A stretch of 50,273 nt of DNA, taken from assembly GCA_029210205.1 (NCBI GenBank), contig JARGOD010000008.1, forward strand, positions 7,544-57,816. Reading direction: 5' to 3'. How positions within the stretch are numbered: the first letter of the stretch is position 1; each line of letters opens with the position of its first letter. The notes under the pieces are model-generated. The model worked only from the letters and a program-made list of their open reading frames with translations, was not told the DNA's origin and searched no databases. The translations under genes and the position numbers were made by a program. This stretch comes from Verrucomicrobiales bacterium. GTDB taxonomy: Bacteria; Verrucomicrobiota; Verrucomicrobiia; Verrucomicrobiales; DEV007. Shown here one piece after another: positions 26,806-35,104 of the stretch.

Positions 26806-27123
26806 TCAGGAATACTTCGGATCTTTTCCCGGCTCGGTTTCGTACAGGTACTCACGACGGGCGGAGGTGTGGGGCTTAATCACATCTGATTCAAAGCGGA
26901 GATAATTGGGGTCCTCACGAAACATCGAAAGCTTATCCTTGCTCTCAAAATCCGCAGAGATAAAAAAGCCAAAATCATTTTCGGCTTCGATACTTCTTCC
27001 GGAGCGGAAATTATGCGCCTCATTGACGCGATGAAAACAGGTCCGGCTGAGGCGGATCATCTCCTCAATCTCGTCTTCCGAAGTTCCTTTCTTAAGTCGA
27101 AAGAGGGCAATGAAATGAACCAT
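26806..27123 (-). CDS. Dabb (dimeric alpha/beta-barrel) domain protein
   Basis: A 105-residue protein from the ATG at 27123, where MVHFIALFRLKKGTSEDEIE begins the ferredoxin-like strand-helix pattern. An upstream in-frame extension to 27219 overlaps the end of nuoA and looks unrelated. ENDFGFFISADFESKDKLSM matches the second half of the stress-responsive A/B barrel fold. Such proteins usually form dimers. Some are stress-induced and some are small enzymes; no active-site residues can be assigned here. It is the gene immediately after nuoA, in the place where nuoB would usually be. Confidence 0.75.
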   Translation of the reverse strand: MVHFIALFRLKKGTSEDEIEEMIRLSRTCFHRVNEAHNFRSGRSIEAENDFGFFISADFESKDKLSMFREDPNYLRFESDVIKPHTSARREYLYETEPGKDPKYS

Positions 27124-27166
27124 GATGGAAACCTGCGATTGAGATCCTGATGCTTTCCGCACAGAA

Positions 27167-27541
27167 TCAGTTGCGCCACTCGAGCGCTCCCTTTTTGAGA
27201 GCGTAGAGATAGGCGACAAACAAAATCATCACAAAGCTGAACATCGACCAGAAGAAGACGCTCGCTCCGGCAGCAATCTGCTCTTTATAGACAGCGGCCC
27301 AGGGATAGAGAAAAACAACCTCGATGTCGAAAAGAACAAAAAGCATCGCAACGAGATAGAACTTCACACTGAATCGAGCCTGCCCCTCGCCGATCGGGAG
27401 CATTCCACACTCGTAAGCGGAGTCCTTCGTTTTGTTTCTCAAGGCTCTTTTTCCGAGCAAGGCACTAGCGATGAGAGTCGCTACAGCAAAGCCTGAAGCG
27501 AGAACGACCTGGATGACGACTGGGATGTAATCAGACAACAT
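27167..27541 (-). CDS. nuoA: NADH-quinone oxidoreductase subunit A
   Basis: A 124-residue membrane protein from the ATG at 27541. Three hydrophobic helices are present. The diagnostic block is intact: YECGMLPIGEGQARFSVKFY, then LFVLFDIEVVFLYPWA, containing the conserved FD-x-E region that contributes to the quinone/proton module of complex I. The length is normal for NuoA. The longer frame reaching 27688 crosses a hairpin and has no family similarity. No other nuo gene is adjacent: a Dabb gene follows and an unknown small gene precedes it. The rest of complex I must be encoded elsewhere. Confidence 0.92.
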   Translation of the reverse strand: MLSDYIPVVIQVVLASGFAVATLIASALLGKRALRNKTKDSAYECGMLPIGEGQARFSVKFYLVAMLFVLFDIEVVFLYPWAAVYKEQIAAGASVFFWSMFSFVMILFVAYLYALKKGALEWRN

Positions 27542-27544
27542 GGC

Positions 27545-27585
27545 AAAAAAATTCCGGTGCTTCGGAAAAACCAAAGCACCGGAAT
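27545..27585 (-). terminator. Terminator-like hairpin with T-run directly before the nuoA start
   Basis: On the minus strand a perfect 12-bp stem (ATTCCGGTGCTT with AAGCACCGGAAT, 27551-27585) encloses an 11-nt loop. It is followed by six Ts, then GCC and the nuoA ATG. It has the form of an intrinsic terminator for the gene at 27700, or of an attenuator in the nuoA leader. Confidence 0.7.
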
Positions 27586-27699
27586 GTATTGAAATTAGCG
27601 GTGTCGTCCAGACGATTTCGTCGGAACGGGAAGAATTGGTCAAACTGACTTCAAAATGCTCCTGAAATGGAGCCTTAAAGCCGTTCAACTACCATCTTA

Positions 27700-27999
27700 T
27701 CAGCTGCTAGCTGCGGCGGCGGCACTGGAAGCATCGCCGATGTTTTCGAGACCACGGTATTCTTTTCCGTTCTTCTCGACCAGACCGCGTGTGACGAGGT
27801 TCTGGAGTTTCTCATAGGCACGGAGACGGAGCATTTCTTCGCCTCCGCTAACTGCGTTACGAGCCTTCAGATTCTCATAGACAACTTCAAAGAGGTCATT
27901 GAATCCAAAGGTCTTTTTATCAGAGAGGACGGTGACGAGTTCGTCTGTCACATGATCTGGGACTCGGCGTGAGAATCGTGTTCTGCGTGTGGTTGACAT
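27700..27999 (-). CDS. Small conserved-looking basic protein of unknown function
   Basis: A 99-residue protein I do not recognise. The N-terminus is arginine-rich (MSTTRRTRFSRRVPDHV). The middle is helical and may form a small winged helix (FNDLFEVVYENLKARNA, then LRAYEKLQNLVTRGLVEKNG), and the tail is alanine/serine-rich. A nucleic-acid-binding role is possible from the charge and the helix-turn-helix-like pattern, but this is inference. The ATG at 27999 is the only sensible start. The strong hairpin at 27551-27585 lies about 115 nt after its stop and may terminate its transcript before nuoA. Confidence 0.6.
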   Translation of the reverse strand: MSTTRRTRFSRRVPDHVTDELVTVLSDKKTFGFNDLFEVVYENLKARNAVSGGEEMLRLRAYEKLQNLVTRGLVEKNGKEYRGLENIGDASSAAAAASS

Positions 28000-28072
28000 G
28001 GCCGTCAGTATACCACATTCGGCTCCCCATGCCTACCGATTTCTCTCTAGATTTCGCAAAAACTGGATATTC

Positions 28073-28435
28073 TCAAAATTGAGTTTCTGAAATCGCTTCG
28101 AACCCAAAATCAGTAAGTGATTGATAAACAATGACCTTTAATGAAGGTAAACTAATCTGTGGTGCATTCATGAGAGTGCAGCAGTGCACATAGCCGACCA
28201 TCTGCGGGAAAGGCCGCTCTGACACTTTTTGGGACTCCAACCAGCCGTCGAATTCGACCAACGCTTCAGCCCAATCAATCGCTGAATAGTCAGAGGAATC
28301 GACCTCTTCAAGTAACAGATCGAGATCGAAATCATCAACTCGTGACCTGAAATGAGCGAAGCCGTCGATCAAGTCCGTTTTGCCTTCAAGATGACGATTG
28401 AATACCGTGAGATCGGGGTGGTTGGCTTCAGACAT
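28073..28435 (-). CDS. Hypothetical acidic protein
   Basis: A 120-residue protein without a recognised family. It is acidic in the middle (SRVDDFDLDLLLEEVDSSD), has two adjacent cysteines (GYVHCCTLMNAPQ), and lacks a signal peptide or membrane helix. It begins 18 bp after the stop of the PVC dehydrogenase gene on the same strand, so the two may be co-transcribed with the SGNH hydrolase gene further upstream. The codon pattern and start context are consistent with a real gene, but function cannot be inferred. Confidence 0.55.
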   Translation of the reverse strand: MSEANHPDLTVFNRHLEGKTDLIDGFAHFRSRVDDFDLDLLLEEVDSSDYSAIDWAEALVEFDGWLESQKVSERPFPQMVGYVHCCTLMNAPQISLPSLKVIVYQSLTDFGFEAISETQF

Positions 28436-28453
28436 GGAAAAACGTGTGCCTCC

Positions 28454-31054
28454 TCACTTCATCTTCTGAAGCTCATGAGCAGGCCATGGAGCCCTCACTT
28501 CGGTCGATTCCCGATATTTGGTGAGCTGATCTGTCTCGACGGGTGTCGCCGCATTTCCCCAGGCATTTCGCACATAGGTTAAAATCGCGGCCATTTGTTC
28601 GTCATCGACTTCCGGATTTAATCGTAGACCCGGCATGAGAGGCTGGATCTCAGGCGCGGTGTAGGTTTTGCCCAACACTTCAATGGGACCCTCGACACCA
28701 TCCATCACCAGGGCGATGAGACGATCCGTCGATCCGACGACCCACTCACTGCCGACGAGCGGAGGCGCGAGGTATTGCTGACCATTACCGTGGACCTGAT
28801 GGCATCCCATGCAGACACGCTGATAGTGGATCTCACCTTCCTTAAATTGACGGCGGTGAGCATCTGTCAGCAGAAAGTTGGCCTCTTTGCCAGATCCGAC
28901 GTCAAAGAGCCTGCCCAACTCCTTCGCTTGCTTCTCGTCGATTCCATTCAGAGAAGCCAACTCAGTCACCGGCATTGGCTTGAACTTCTTATCTTTTCCT
29001 CCAGCGACCATTCCTTCGATGACCGCTTTCCGAGTCGAAGCATCGGTATTCTCTTTCACTGATAGGGAAACCAACTCTTTTGCTGCGGTGCCACGACGCA
29101 TCGTCACCACGCTGCGTGCGAGAGTCTTCCACTCGGCGGGAGTCTCCACTGCAGCGAAAAGTTCACGCAACTCCGAGCGATCGTTGCGCGAAACGAGGGT
29201 CTGGATCAACGGAACACGCAGGTTGTGCGACTCGGGGAGAGAGGCAAACAGTGACAGCTCATGCCCACTTAGACCGCTCACGGCGAGGTCTCCGAGAAGT
29301 ACGTCTTCGTCATTCACCTTCAATATCTCAGCAATCACCGCGACTGACTCTTCACCAAAAAGGCCAAGAGAAGCAACAAGTTGCCGGCTGACAATCAATT
29401 CATCGGTCGATGCTTTCGAAGAGAGCAGAGAGAAAATCTCGTCATGAACGGAGGTGTCAGTGAGAGCTTCCGCCGCGCGGACTGCCTCAGCAACGACCCG
29501 GGGATGAGAGTCGCTCAGGGCGACTTTCAGGATTGCCGGATCGAGACTGTTGAGACCTTCGAGAGCCCAGATCGCGTGAATTTTGCCATAGTGGCTTTCA
29601 GCATTCTTCACGACCTCTTTCAGGGCAGGCACCGCGACCTTGTCACCCCGTTCCACGATGATACGCTGGGCGGTGTCACGCCACCAACCGTTGGCGTTCG
29701 AAAGATGCGCAACAAGAGCCACTGAGTCTTCGCCCTGCATTTGAGGCTGGTCCGTAAGAGACTTCCCATCTTCATGACGAACCCGCCAGATACGGCCGAG
29801 GCCAATGTGCTTGTCGAGTTCGCGTTCAACGACCTGGGCACGCAGGTAGGAGGTCATGTAAGTCTGGTGCTGGATGATCCCCCGGTAAAAATCGAGGAGG
29901 TAAAGGCTGCCATCAGGAGCAGTGAAAGCGTCAACCATACGGGAGCGCTCGTCCGTTGAAGTGAGGAACTCTGCATTCTCCATTGCATTCGTGATCTCGC
30001 GGAATCCATCGGATCCTTCCGTGACCACAGCACGCTTCACGAGATTCCCGGCTGGCTCCGGGATGAAAATGTTGCCGTAGTATTCCCCGGGAAACTGATC
30101 GCCACGATAAATCGCCATACCTGAAGCGGCCGTAGCTTTAGTAAGACGACCGGTATCCGTGAGCATCCCGTCCATGTAACCACGATTAATGCCCGGAGTA
30201 ATTCGGGCAGGCCAAACCGCCTGCGTATCCATGCGGCGCTTCACGTTGGCCCGGAAGTCATAGTGTTTGTTGCGAACGGTCGCGCCCGGCGGGACCTCTT
30301 CGACGCTGATGAGATTGGAATTCGTATTCGTGAGAAGACGTCCGTAGCTATCCTGCTTGATCCCCCACTGCCCGCGGTCCTCGGTCTTTTCTTTGACCCA
30401 CTGGCCATTCATTTTGCGATATCGAAGATCGCTCTTCGCATTGTAGAACCAGTTATCGAGGCCATAGACGAGGCCGTTTGGCTTGTGCTCAGGATTTCCA
30501 CCCTCAGCATAGGTTTCATCGACGACCGTCACTTCCCCGGCTGAAATCGTTCCATCGTCCGCAATTAAAATCTCCGCTTCGTAAAGCTTCTGATTGTCGG
30601 CAAAGAGGAGGGACTCGTCTCCATCCACCAATGCAACGGCGCGCGGCAGGAGATATTCTTCGAGAAAAACGGTGTGCTTGTCCGCTTTTCCATCCCCATC
30701 GGTGTCTTCCAGCACGGAGATGCGGCCGTAGGTTTCATCCTCCAGTTTCGCATCGATATCCGGCATATAGCCCTGCATTTCCGCGACCCAAATCCGACCG
30801 TTTCCGTCAAATGCCAGAGCGACCGGGTCATGGATCATAGGCTCGGCAGCAACAAGTTCGAGCTTGAATCCTGACTCCATTGCAAAGGTATCGAGAGCTT
30901 CACCGGGCTTGATCACCGGTGCATCCGGAATTTCCCAGTGTGCCGGAGGAGGAGTCATGACATGACCTTCGCGATCACCGTTCTGCCCGAAAACAGGCAC
31001 GGCGAGAGAGCTCAACGTAGCGACAGCAGTGATGAGGAGAAGTTGGAGTCTCAT
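28454..31054 (-). CDS. PVC-type membrane-bound dehydrogenase-like protein with HEAT-like repeats and cytochrome c motif
   Basis: An 866-residue exported protein from the ATG at 31054; the codon at 31060 is TTG. The signal peptide ends near LAVPVFGQ. Residues of about 50-430 form a propeller typical of the PVC dehydrogenase family (DGNGRIWVAEMQGYMPDI, ISVLEDTDGDGKADK, HKPNGLVYGLDNWFYN, DGSLYLLDFYRGIIQH). Alpha-helical repeats follow. The C-terminal domain has VCMGCHQVHGNGQQ, a CxxCH heme-attachment site, with a downstream methionine-rich stretch for the distal ligand (PLMPGLRL). These proteins are abundant in Planctomycetes and Verrucomicrobia and are thought to oxidise sugars or polysaccharide products in the periplasm. 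The substrate is unknown. The SGNH hydrolase gene lies 18 bp upstream. Confidence 0.9.
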   Translation of the reverse strand: MRLQLLLITAVATLSSLAVPVFGQNGDREGHVMTPPPAHWEIPDAPVIKPGEALDTFAMESGFKLELVAAEPMIHDPVALAFDGNGRIWVAEMQGYMPDIDAKLEDETYGRISVLEDTDGDGKADKHTVFLEEYLLPRAVALVDGDESLLFADNQKLYEAEILIADDGTISAGEVTVVDETYAEGGNPEHKPNGLVYGLDNWFYNAKSDLRYRKMNGQWVKEKTEDRGQWGIKQDSYGRLLTNTNSNLISVEEVPPGATVRNKHYDFRANVKRRMDTQAVWPARITPGINRGYMDGMLTDTGRLTKATAASGMAIYRGDQFPGEYYGNIFIPEPAGNLVKRAVVTEGSDGFREITNAMENAEFLTSTDERSRMVDAFTAPDGSLYLLDFYRGIIQHQTYMTSYLRAQVVERELDKHIGLGRIWRVRHEDGKSLTDQPQMQGEDSVALVAHLSNANGWWRDTAQRIIVERGDKVAVPALKEVVKNAESHYGKIHAIWALEGLNSLDPAILKVALSDSHPRVVAEAVRAAEALTDTSVHDEIFSLLSSKASTDELIVSRQLVASLGLFGEESVAVIAEILKVNDEDVLLGDLAVSGLSGHELSLFASLPESHNLRVPLIQTLVSRNDRSELRELFAAVETPAEWKTLARSVVTMRRGTAAKELVSLSVKENTDASTRKAVIEGMVAGGKDKKFKPMPVTELASLNGIDEKQAKELGRLFDVGSGKEANFLLTDAHRRQFKEGEIHYQRVCMGCHQVHGNGQQYLAPPLVGSEWVVGSTDRLIALVMDGVEGPIEVLGKTYTAPEIQPLMPGLRLNPEVDDEQMAAILTYVRNAWGNAATPVETDQLTKYRESTEVRAPWPAHELQKMK

Positions 31055-31072
31055 GATCAAAAGTGAAAAAAG

Positions 31073-31807
31073 TTACTCAGCGAGAGAAGCTTCGATGACG
31101 CGCACGACGTCAGCAGCGAGAACGCGTGAACCTTCCGGGGTGTAGTGGACGTCCGCCTTTTTCTGAATTTCGTCCGCTCTCTCTTTCGCGAAGGTATAGA
31201 GGTCGTGGATTTCAACGTCGGCCTTATCCATCACCTCAGCCGCAATCGCATTGTAAATTGCCGAATCGCCCACGACCCGTCCGCGCGCTCCCTCCGGAAC
31301 CGGAGTGGTGTTCCGCCAGATGAGCGTGGCTCCAGTTTCTTTCAATTGAGAAACCAGTGCCGTGAGGTTCTTCCGATAATCTTCCTGCGAGACCTGAGGC
31401 TTGCTCGTCTCGGCATTCGGGTCTGAAAGATTCTCTTTGTTCGGCCCCATGTATTTGAGATCGTGCAGCCCCCAGTTGAAATGAATGAGATCCCAAGTCT
31501 TGCCCGACCCGCCGGTTTCGAGCCAATCGCTCAACTTCGCGAGACCATTCGTGGTCGGGCCGCAATTGGTAAGTGGGCGATGAACGTTCGCTTTCCCTTT
31601 CATCATTTCCTGGACTGCGACGGTGTAGCCCATTGAAATGCTATCCCCGATCAGGAGAACACGGGGAAGTCCGTCGACGTCCGTCACAGGAGTTAATGCC
31701 GGGTGGGGCTTCTTCTTCGCCTTCTCAGCGAATGCACCGGCCGGACCCATCACGAGGCCGAGGATGAGAAATGACAAAATTCCGGATAGTTTGAGGGATC
31801 TGGGCAT
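31073..31807 (-). CDS. Secreted SGNH/GDSL-family hydrolase
   Basis: A 244-residue protein from the ATG at 31807, which gives a clean signal peptide (MPRSLKLSGILSF through AGAFA); an ATG at 31819 would add four residues. The nucleophile block is VLLIGDSISMGY with Ser56. The oxyanion block appears as HFNWGLHDLK (G-x-H-D in place of G-x-N-D), and the catalytic Asp-His pair is in DVHYTPEGS. It should be an esterase, for example a carbohydrate deacetylase, acting outside the cytoplasm. It lies immediately upstream of the PVC dehydrogenase gene in the same direction, which suggests the two act on the same polysaccharide-derived substrate. Confidence 0.85.
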   Translation of the reverse strand: MPRSLKLSGILSFLILGLVMGPAGAFAEKAKKKPHPALTPVTDVDGLPRVLLIGDSISMGYTVAVQEMMKGKANVHRPLTNCGPTTNGLAKLSDWLETGGSGKTWDLIHFNWGLHDLKYMGPNKENLSDPNAETSKPQVSQEDYRKNLTALVSQLKETGATLIWRNTTPVPEGARGRVVGDSAIYNAIAAEVMDKADVEIHDLYTFAKERADEIQKKADVHYTPEGSRVLAADVVRVIEASLAE

Positions 31808-31903
31808 GATAAGAAGCATCCGCCCGTGATACGGATTTTCAACCGGCCTGAACAGGCGTAAAAACTGGTATTTTTGCGCAAAGCCTTAGACAACTGTTGA
31901 ACA

Positions 31904-32554
31904 ATGCCTGCTCTAACCCCGATTTCCGCCCCAGGATCGCTCCTTGCCGAGTCGAAGCTTCTCGCTGTTCTCGTCATCGACGACCTCGATGCTGCGGTGC
32001 CGGTCGCCTCGGCTCTACTTGCCGGGGGTGTTAATGCCATGGAGCTAACCCTCCGGACACCGGTGGCTCTGGAAGCGGCCCGCCTCATAAAGGAACAAGT
32101 CCCTCAAATGATGGTCGGCATCGGTACAATCCTGACCACCGATCAAGTCGACGAAGCCATCACCGTTGGCGCCACCTTTGGTGTATCACCGGGAATCAAT
32201 CCTGAAGTGATGCGACACGCCGCAAGCGTCGGTCTGCCCTTTGGCCCCGGCGTGATGACTCCCACCGATATTGACATTGCAATCCGTGAAGGCGCTCGAC
32301 TCCTGAAATTTTTTCCCGCCGGCTCGAGCGGAGGTCTCGCTCATTTGAAAAACATCGCTGCACCCTTCTCCCATCTCGGCGTTCAATTCATCCCCCTTGG
32401 AGGGGTCACCCTCGATAACATGACCGACTATCTGAAAAGCGACCTCATCGCCGCCGTCGGTGGCAGCTGGCTTGCCCCTCGCGACGTGATTGCACGTAAC
32501 GATTGGAAAACCATCGAAGAAAACGCACGGGTCGCAAGGGGACGATTGAACTAA
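31904..32554 (+). CDS. eda: 2-keto-3-deoxy-6-phosphogluconate (KDPG) / 4-hydroxy-2-oxoglutarate aldolase
   Basis: A 216-residue class I aldolase of the KDPG/KHG family. NAMELTLRTPVALEAARLI contains the conserved glutamate and arginine, VGIGTILTTDQVDEAI the GxGT block, and LLKFFPAGSSGG the Schiff-base lysine with its phosphate-binding loop. FIPLGGVTLDNM and VGGSWLAPRDVI are the last two family blocks. It cleaves KDPG to pyruvate and glyceraldehyde-3-phosphate in the Entner-Doudoroff or uronate pathways. The gene stands alone; no edd, kinase or uronate gene is adjacent. A 189-bp non-coding gap follows, holding a small hairpin AGAGGC-N8-GCCTCT (32649-32668) without a T-run. Confidence 0.9.
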   Translation: MPALTPISAPGSLLAESKLLAVLVIDDLDAAVPVASALLAGGVNAMELTLRTPVALEAARLIKEQVPQMMVGIGTILTTDQVDEAITVGATFGVSPGINPEVMRHAASVGLPFGPGVMTPTDIDIAIREGARLLKFFPAGSSGGLAHLKNIAAPFSHLGVQFIPLGGVTLDNMTDYLKSDLIAAVGGSWLAPRDVIARNDWKTIEENARVARGRLN

Positions 32555-32743
32555 GCGGCGGTCGTGACTGTCAACGAAGATAAAGCCGATCCTGTGATCT
32601 CGTGAGACTCGGTAGAGTGTCTAACGACAAGCCCTAAGGGAAAATCGAAGAGGCACCTTCGCGCCTCTGCCCTTTCACGTAGCCGAATCGAGCCCTGAAT
32701 TCTACGGGACATTCGAATCGGGCGATGGTAGCTGTGGGAACAG

Positions 32744-34204
32744 ATGAAAAAGTTTCTTTTGATTCACTTCGCCCTTCTCGCCTCAATTGGAATCGTCCAC
32801 GCCGAGGCAGTTACCATCACTCAGACGAAATCCGGGAAGTCCCTCGAAGTTATTGTGAAAGGAGTCGAGGCCGGGATTCTTTCTTTCGAAATTAGTTCCG
32901 GGCAGTCATTCTCGATTCCCGTGGATCAACTCACTCCCGAGAGCATCGAAACGATTAAACAACATCTTGCGGAGGCCCATCAGCCTGCCGCCTCAGACTC
33001 CGGGGAAGTGGCAGCCATCAACAGCGTCATCGGACACGATCTCTTTGGAAATGTCGCCTCGCTGTGGCAGGAAGACGCAGAATCTATCGCCGGGCGACTC
33101 TCATGGAGACTCGAGAGCAAGAAAGAAAAATCCAGCAGCTACCGGAGTTACACTGAACTCGATTACCTTTTCCTGGGAGCTCACCCATACTGTGTGACTC
33201 TCTACGGCGGCGAAGGCAACCTCGCAAAGAGCCTTTCACTCGTCTACGCCAACAAGGGAGATTTCGGGAGCCGGCTCGGCATGGGGGAAGACCATTTTAA
33301 AGAAGTGCTCCCCGATGTCACTCCCCCCGGGAATCTCGAAGAGGCGATCGAGCTCGATGCCCGCCTTATTCAAGAGAAACTGACCTCCGGGCTGGGTGAA
33401 CCGGTCGAGCAATATTACGGCGAGAAAGAAGATAAACGGAAAGTGAAGCGCTGGGATCACAAGGATCACGCCTTCCTTCTCTCCAGCATCGAAAGTGAGT
33501 ACACGCACCTTCTCATCGTGCCCACCAACAACGCAGACCTTGAGGGAAAAGTGGATTTCATCGTCGATTCTGATTTTCGTAAGATCCAAATCAAGAACGT
33601 AAGATATGAAGAGAACGGGGACGTCTGGGTTGATAACATTCCCATGGTCGACCAGGGGCCCAAGGGCTACTGCGCCCCTGCCACCTTTGAGCGCGCAATG
33701 CGCTACATGAACGTCCCGGCAGACATGTATCTCCTTGCCACCGCCGCAACTGCACCTGGCGGCGGCACGAATACGACAAAGCTCTCAGAAGATTGCAAAC
33801 GCATCGTGCGAAGCAAAGCCCGGCGGATCAAAGAGCTGGAACTGCATGAAGATTTTGACTTTCGAACCCTGAAAAAATTTATCGATGACGGCGTTCCCGT
33901 GCTCTGGCAAATGTGCAGTCTCGATGACTACAATCAGATCGCCAATGATCGCTCCAAAGCCCGCGAGAGCGTCGAAGACTTTGCTGCATGGGCTTCTGAG
34001 ATCAGCGCCGAGGCCGCTGAGGTCGCTCCGCGCCTCGCCGGTGTGAAAGACAATTTTCACATCTGCATGGTGATCGGATATAACGAATCCACCAACGAAG
34101 TCGCGGTCAGTGACTCGTGGGGTCCGCGCTACGAGGTCCGATGGGTCCACATCGACATCGCGCGAGCGGTGACGAATCGTGGAGGCTTCGCGATCGACTT
34201 TTAG
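32744..34204 (+). CDS. Exported C39-like cysteine peptidase-fold protein
   Basis: A 486-residue protein with signal peptide MKKFLLIHFALLASIGIVHA. Residues 22-75 (ITQTKSGKSLEVIVKG, FSIPVDQLTPESIETIKQHL) resemble the SHD1-type small beta domain often found at the start of verrucomicrobial secreted proteins. The C-terminal 200 residues match a papain-like C39_2 fold: MVDQGPKGYCAPATFERAMR gives Cys310, DNFHICMVIGYNES gives His439, and VAVSDSWGPRYEV gives Asp457. With these three residues in order, an active peptidase or transglutaminase-like enzyme is plausible. It is not next to any ABC exporter, so a bacteriocin-maturation role is unlikely. It converges with the amidase gene. Confidence 0.75.
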   Translation: MKKFLLIHFALLASIGIVHAEAVTITQTKSGKSLEVIVKGVEAGILSFEISSGQSFSIPVDQLTPESIETIKQHLAEAHQPAASDSGEVAAINSVIGHDLFGNVASLWQEDAESIAGRLSWRLESKKEKSSSYRSYTELDYLFLGAHPYCVTLYGGEGNLAKSLSLVYANKGDFGSRLGMGEDHFKEVLPDVTPPGNLEEAIELDARLIQEKLTSGLGEPVEQYYGEKEDKRKVKRWDHKDHAFLLSSIESEYTHLLIVPTNNADLEGKVDFIVDSDFRKIQIKNVRYEENGDVWVDNIPMVDQGPKGYCAPATFERAMRYMNVPADMYLLATAATAPGGGTNTTKLSEDCKRIVRSKARRIKELELHEDFDFRTLKKFIDDGVPVLWQMCSLDDYNQIANDRSKARESVEDFAAWASEISAEAAEVAPRLAGVKDNFHICMVIGYNESTNEVAVSDSWGPRYEVRWVHIDIARAVTNRGGFAIDF

Positions 34205-34216
34205 TCTTTCACCCCA

Positions 34217-34972
34217 CTACTTCGCTTTTGGCCCGATCCAGCGGATCAAGTATTCCGCGATCGATGCGGCAATCGTCCGGAATTTCTCTTCGCGATTTCC
34301 CTTTAACAGCGCCTTCTCAACATCCGGGTTGTCCATGAATTCCACCTCGAGAAAACATTTCGGAACCGAACGCAGGTTTTTGTGCCTCGCCATTTGAAAG
34401 AAAAAATTCGAACCGAGCCCCCCATGAAGATGCCCATCGGTGATAACACCCCGGCTTTTTGATGACGGCAGGTACTGCCGAACCCCGGCATTACAGGCTT
34501 CGGCGAGAGCTTTTCCGAAAGCTTCATCAGCGGCGTAGTTGGCATTGCGTTCGCGAGCGGAAATGAGAGAGAGACTCCCTTTCGCCTTCCCTCCGCCACC
34601 CGCATTGAAGTGAATACTGATAACGCAGGCTGTATCAGAACGATTTGCAATCGCCGCTCTTTCGATAAAATTCAGATTCCGGTCATCATGTCGTGTGAGG
34701 AGGACACCAACCTGAACGGCTTCACCGGAAGCCTGCCTCAGAATTTCGTCATGCAGAATTTTGCTAAATTCGAGCGTTAGATCCTTCTCTTTGAGACCAC
34801 CCGGCGAGTTTGCATTATTAGGTGAACTATTGCTCCGCGATGAGAGGGAACCGGCTACTGAGCTTCCGCCGTGGCCGGGGTCAATAATGATCACGGGAGG
34901 AGCTGCCTTCAGAATCGGCAAGAAGAGAAATCCTGCGAAGAGGACAAAACAGGGCGTGGAAAATCGGAACAT
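34217..34972 (-). CDS. N-acetylmuramoyl-L-alanine amidase (Amidase_3)
   Basis: A 251-residue exported zinc amidase from the ATG at 34972; a GTG at 35005 would add 11 residues. A hydrophobic signal (about 1-24) is followed by VIIIDPGHGG with zinc ligand His34, GLKEKDLTLE with Glu62, SIHFNAGGGG with His121, and the catalytic glutamate in CFLEVEFMDNP (Glu209 or Glu211). It should cleave the amide bond between N-acetylmuramic acid and the stem peptide in the periplasm, helping daughter-cell separation or wall turnover. A serine/asparagine-rich insert follows the first motif. No AMIN or SH3 targeting domain is present. Confidence 0.9.
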   Translation of the reverse strand: MFRFSTPCFVLFAGFLFLPILKAAPPVIIIDPGHGGSSVAGSLSSRSNSSPNNANSPGGLKEKDLTLEFSKILHDEILRQASGEAVQVGVLLTRHDDRNLNFIERAAIANRSDTACVISIHFNAGGGGKAKGSLSLISARERNANYAADEAFGKALAEACNAGVRQYLPSSKSRGVITDGHLHGGLGSNFFFQMARHKNLRSVPKCFLEVEFMDNPDVEKALLKGNREEKFRTIAASIAEYLIRWIGPKAK

Positions 34973-35104
34973 GAGAAAAAACTGAAAGATCAGTACGCTT
35001 TTCACTGTATCACACCTGTTTCAATATGACGCGTTTTCCTAATAGTCCGCCTCTTTGAAACGTCTTGTCTCTGAACCGATTCTGCCTCATCTTTCCTCTC
35101 TCCC

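Noticed and set aside
32575-32743. Non-coding gap after eda as a riboswitch or small RNA
   Set aside because: Only a short six-pair hairpin is visible and no known riboswitch core could be recognised.
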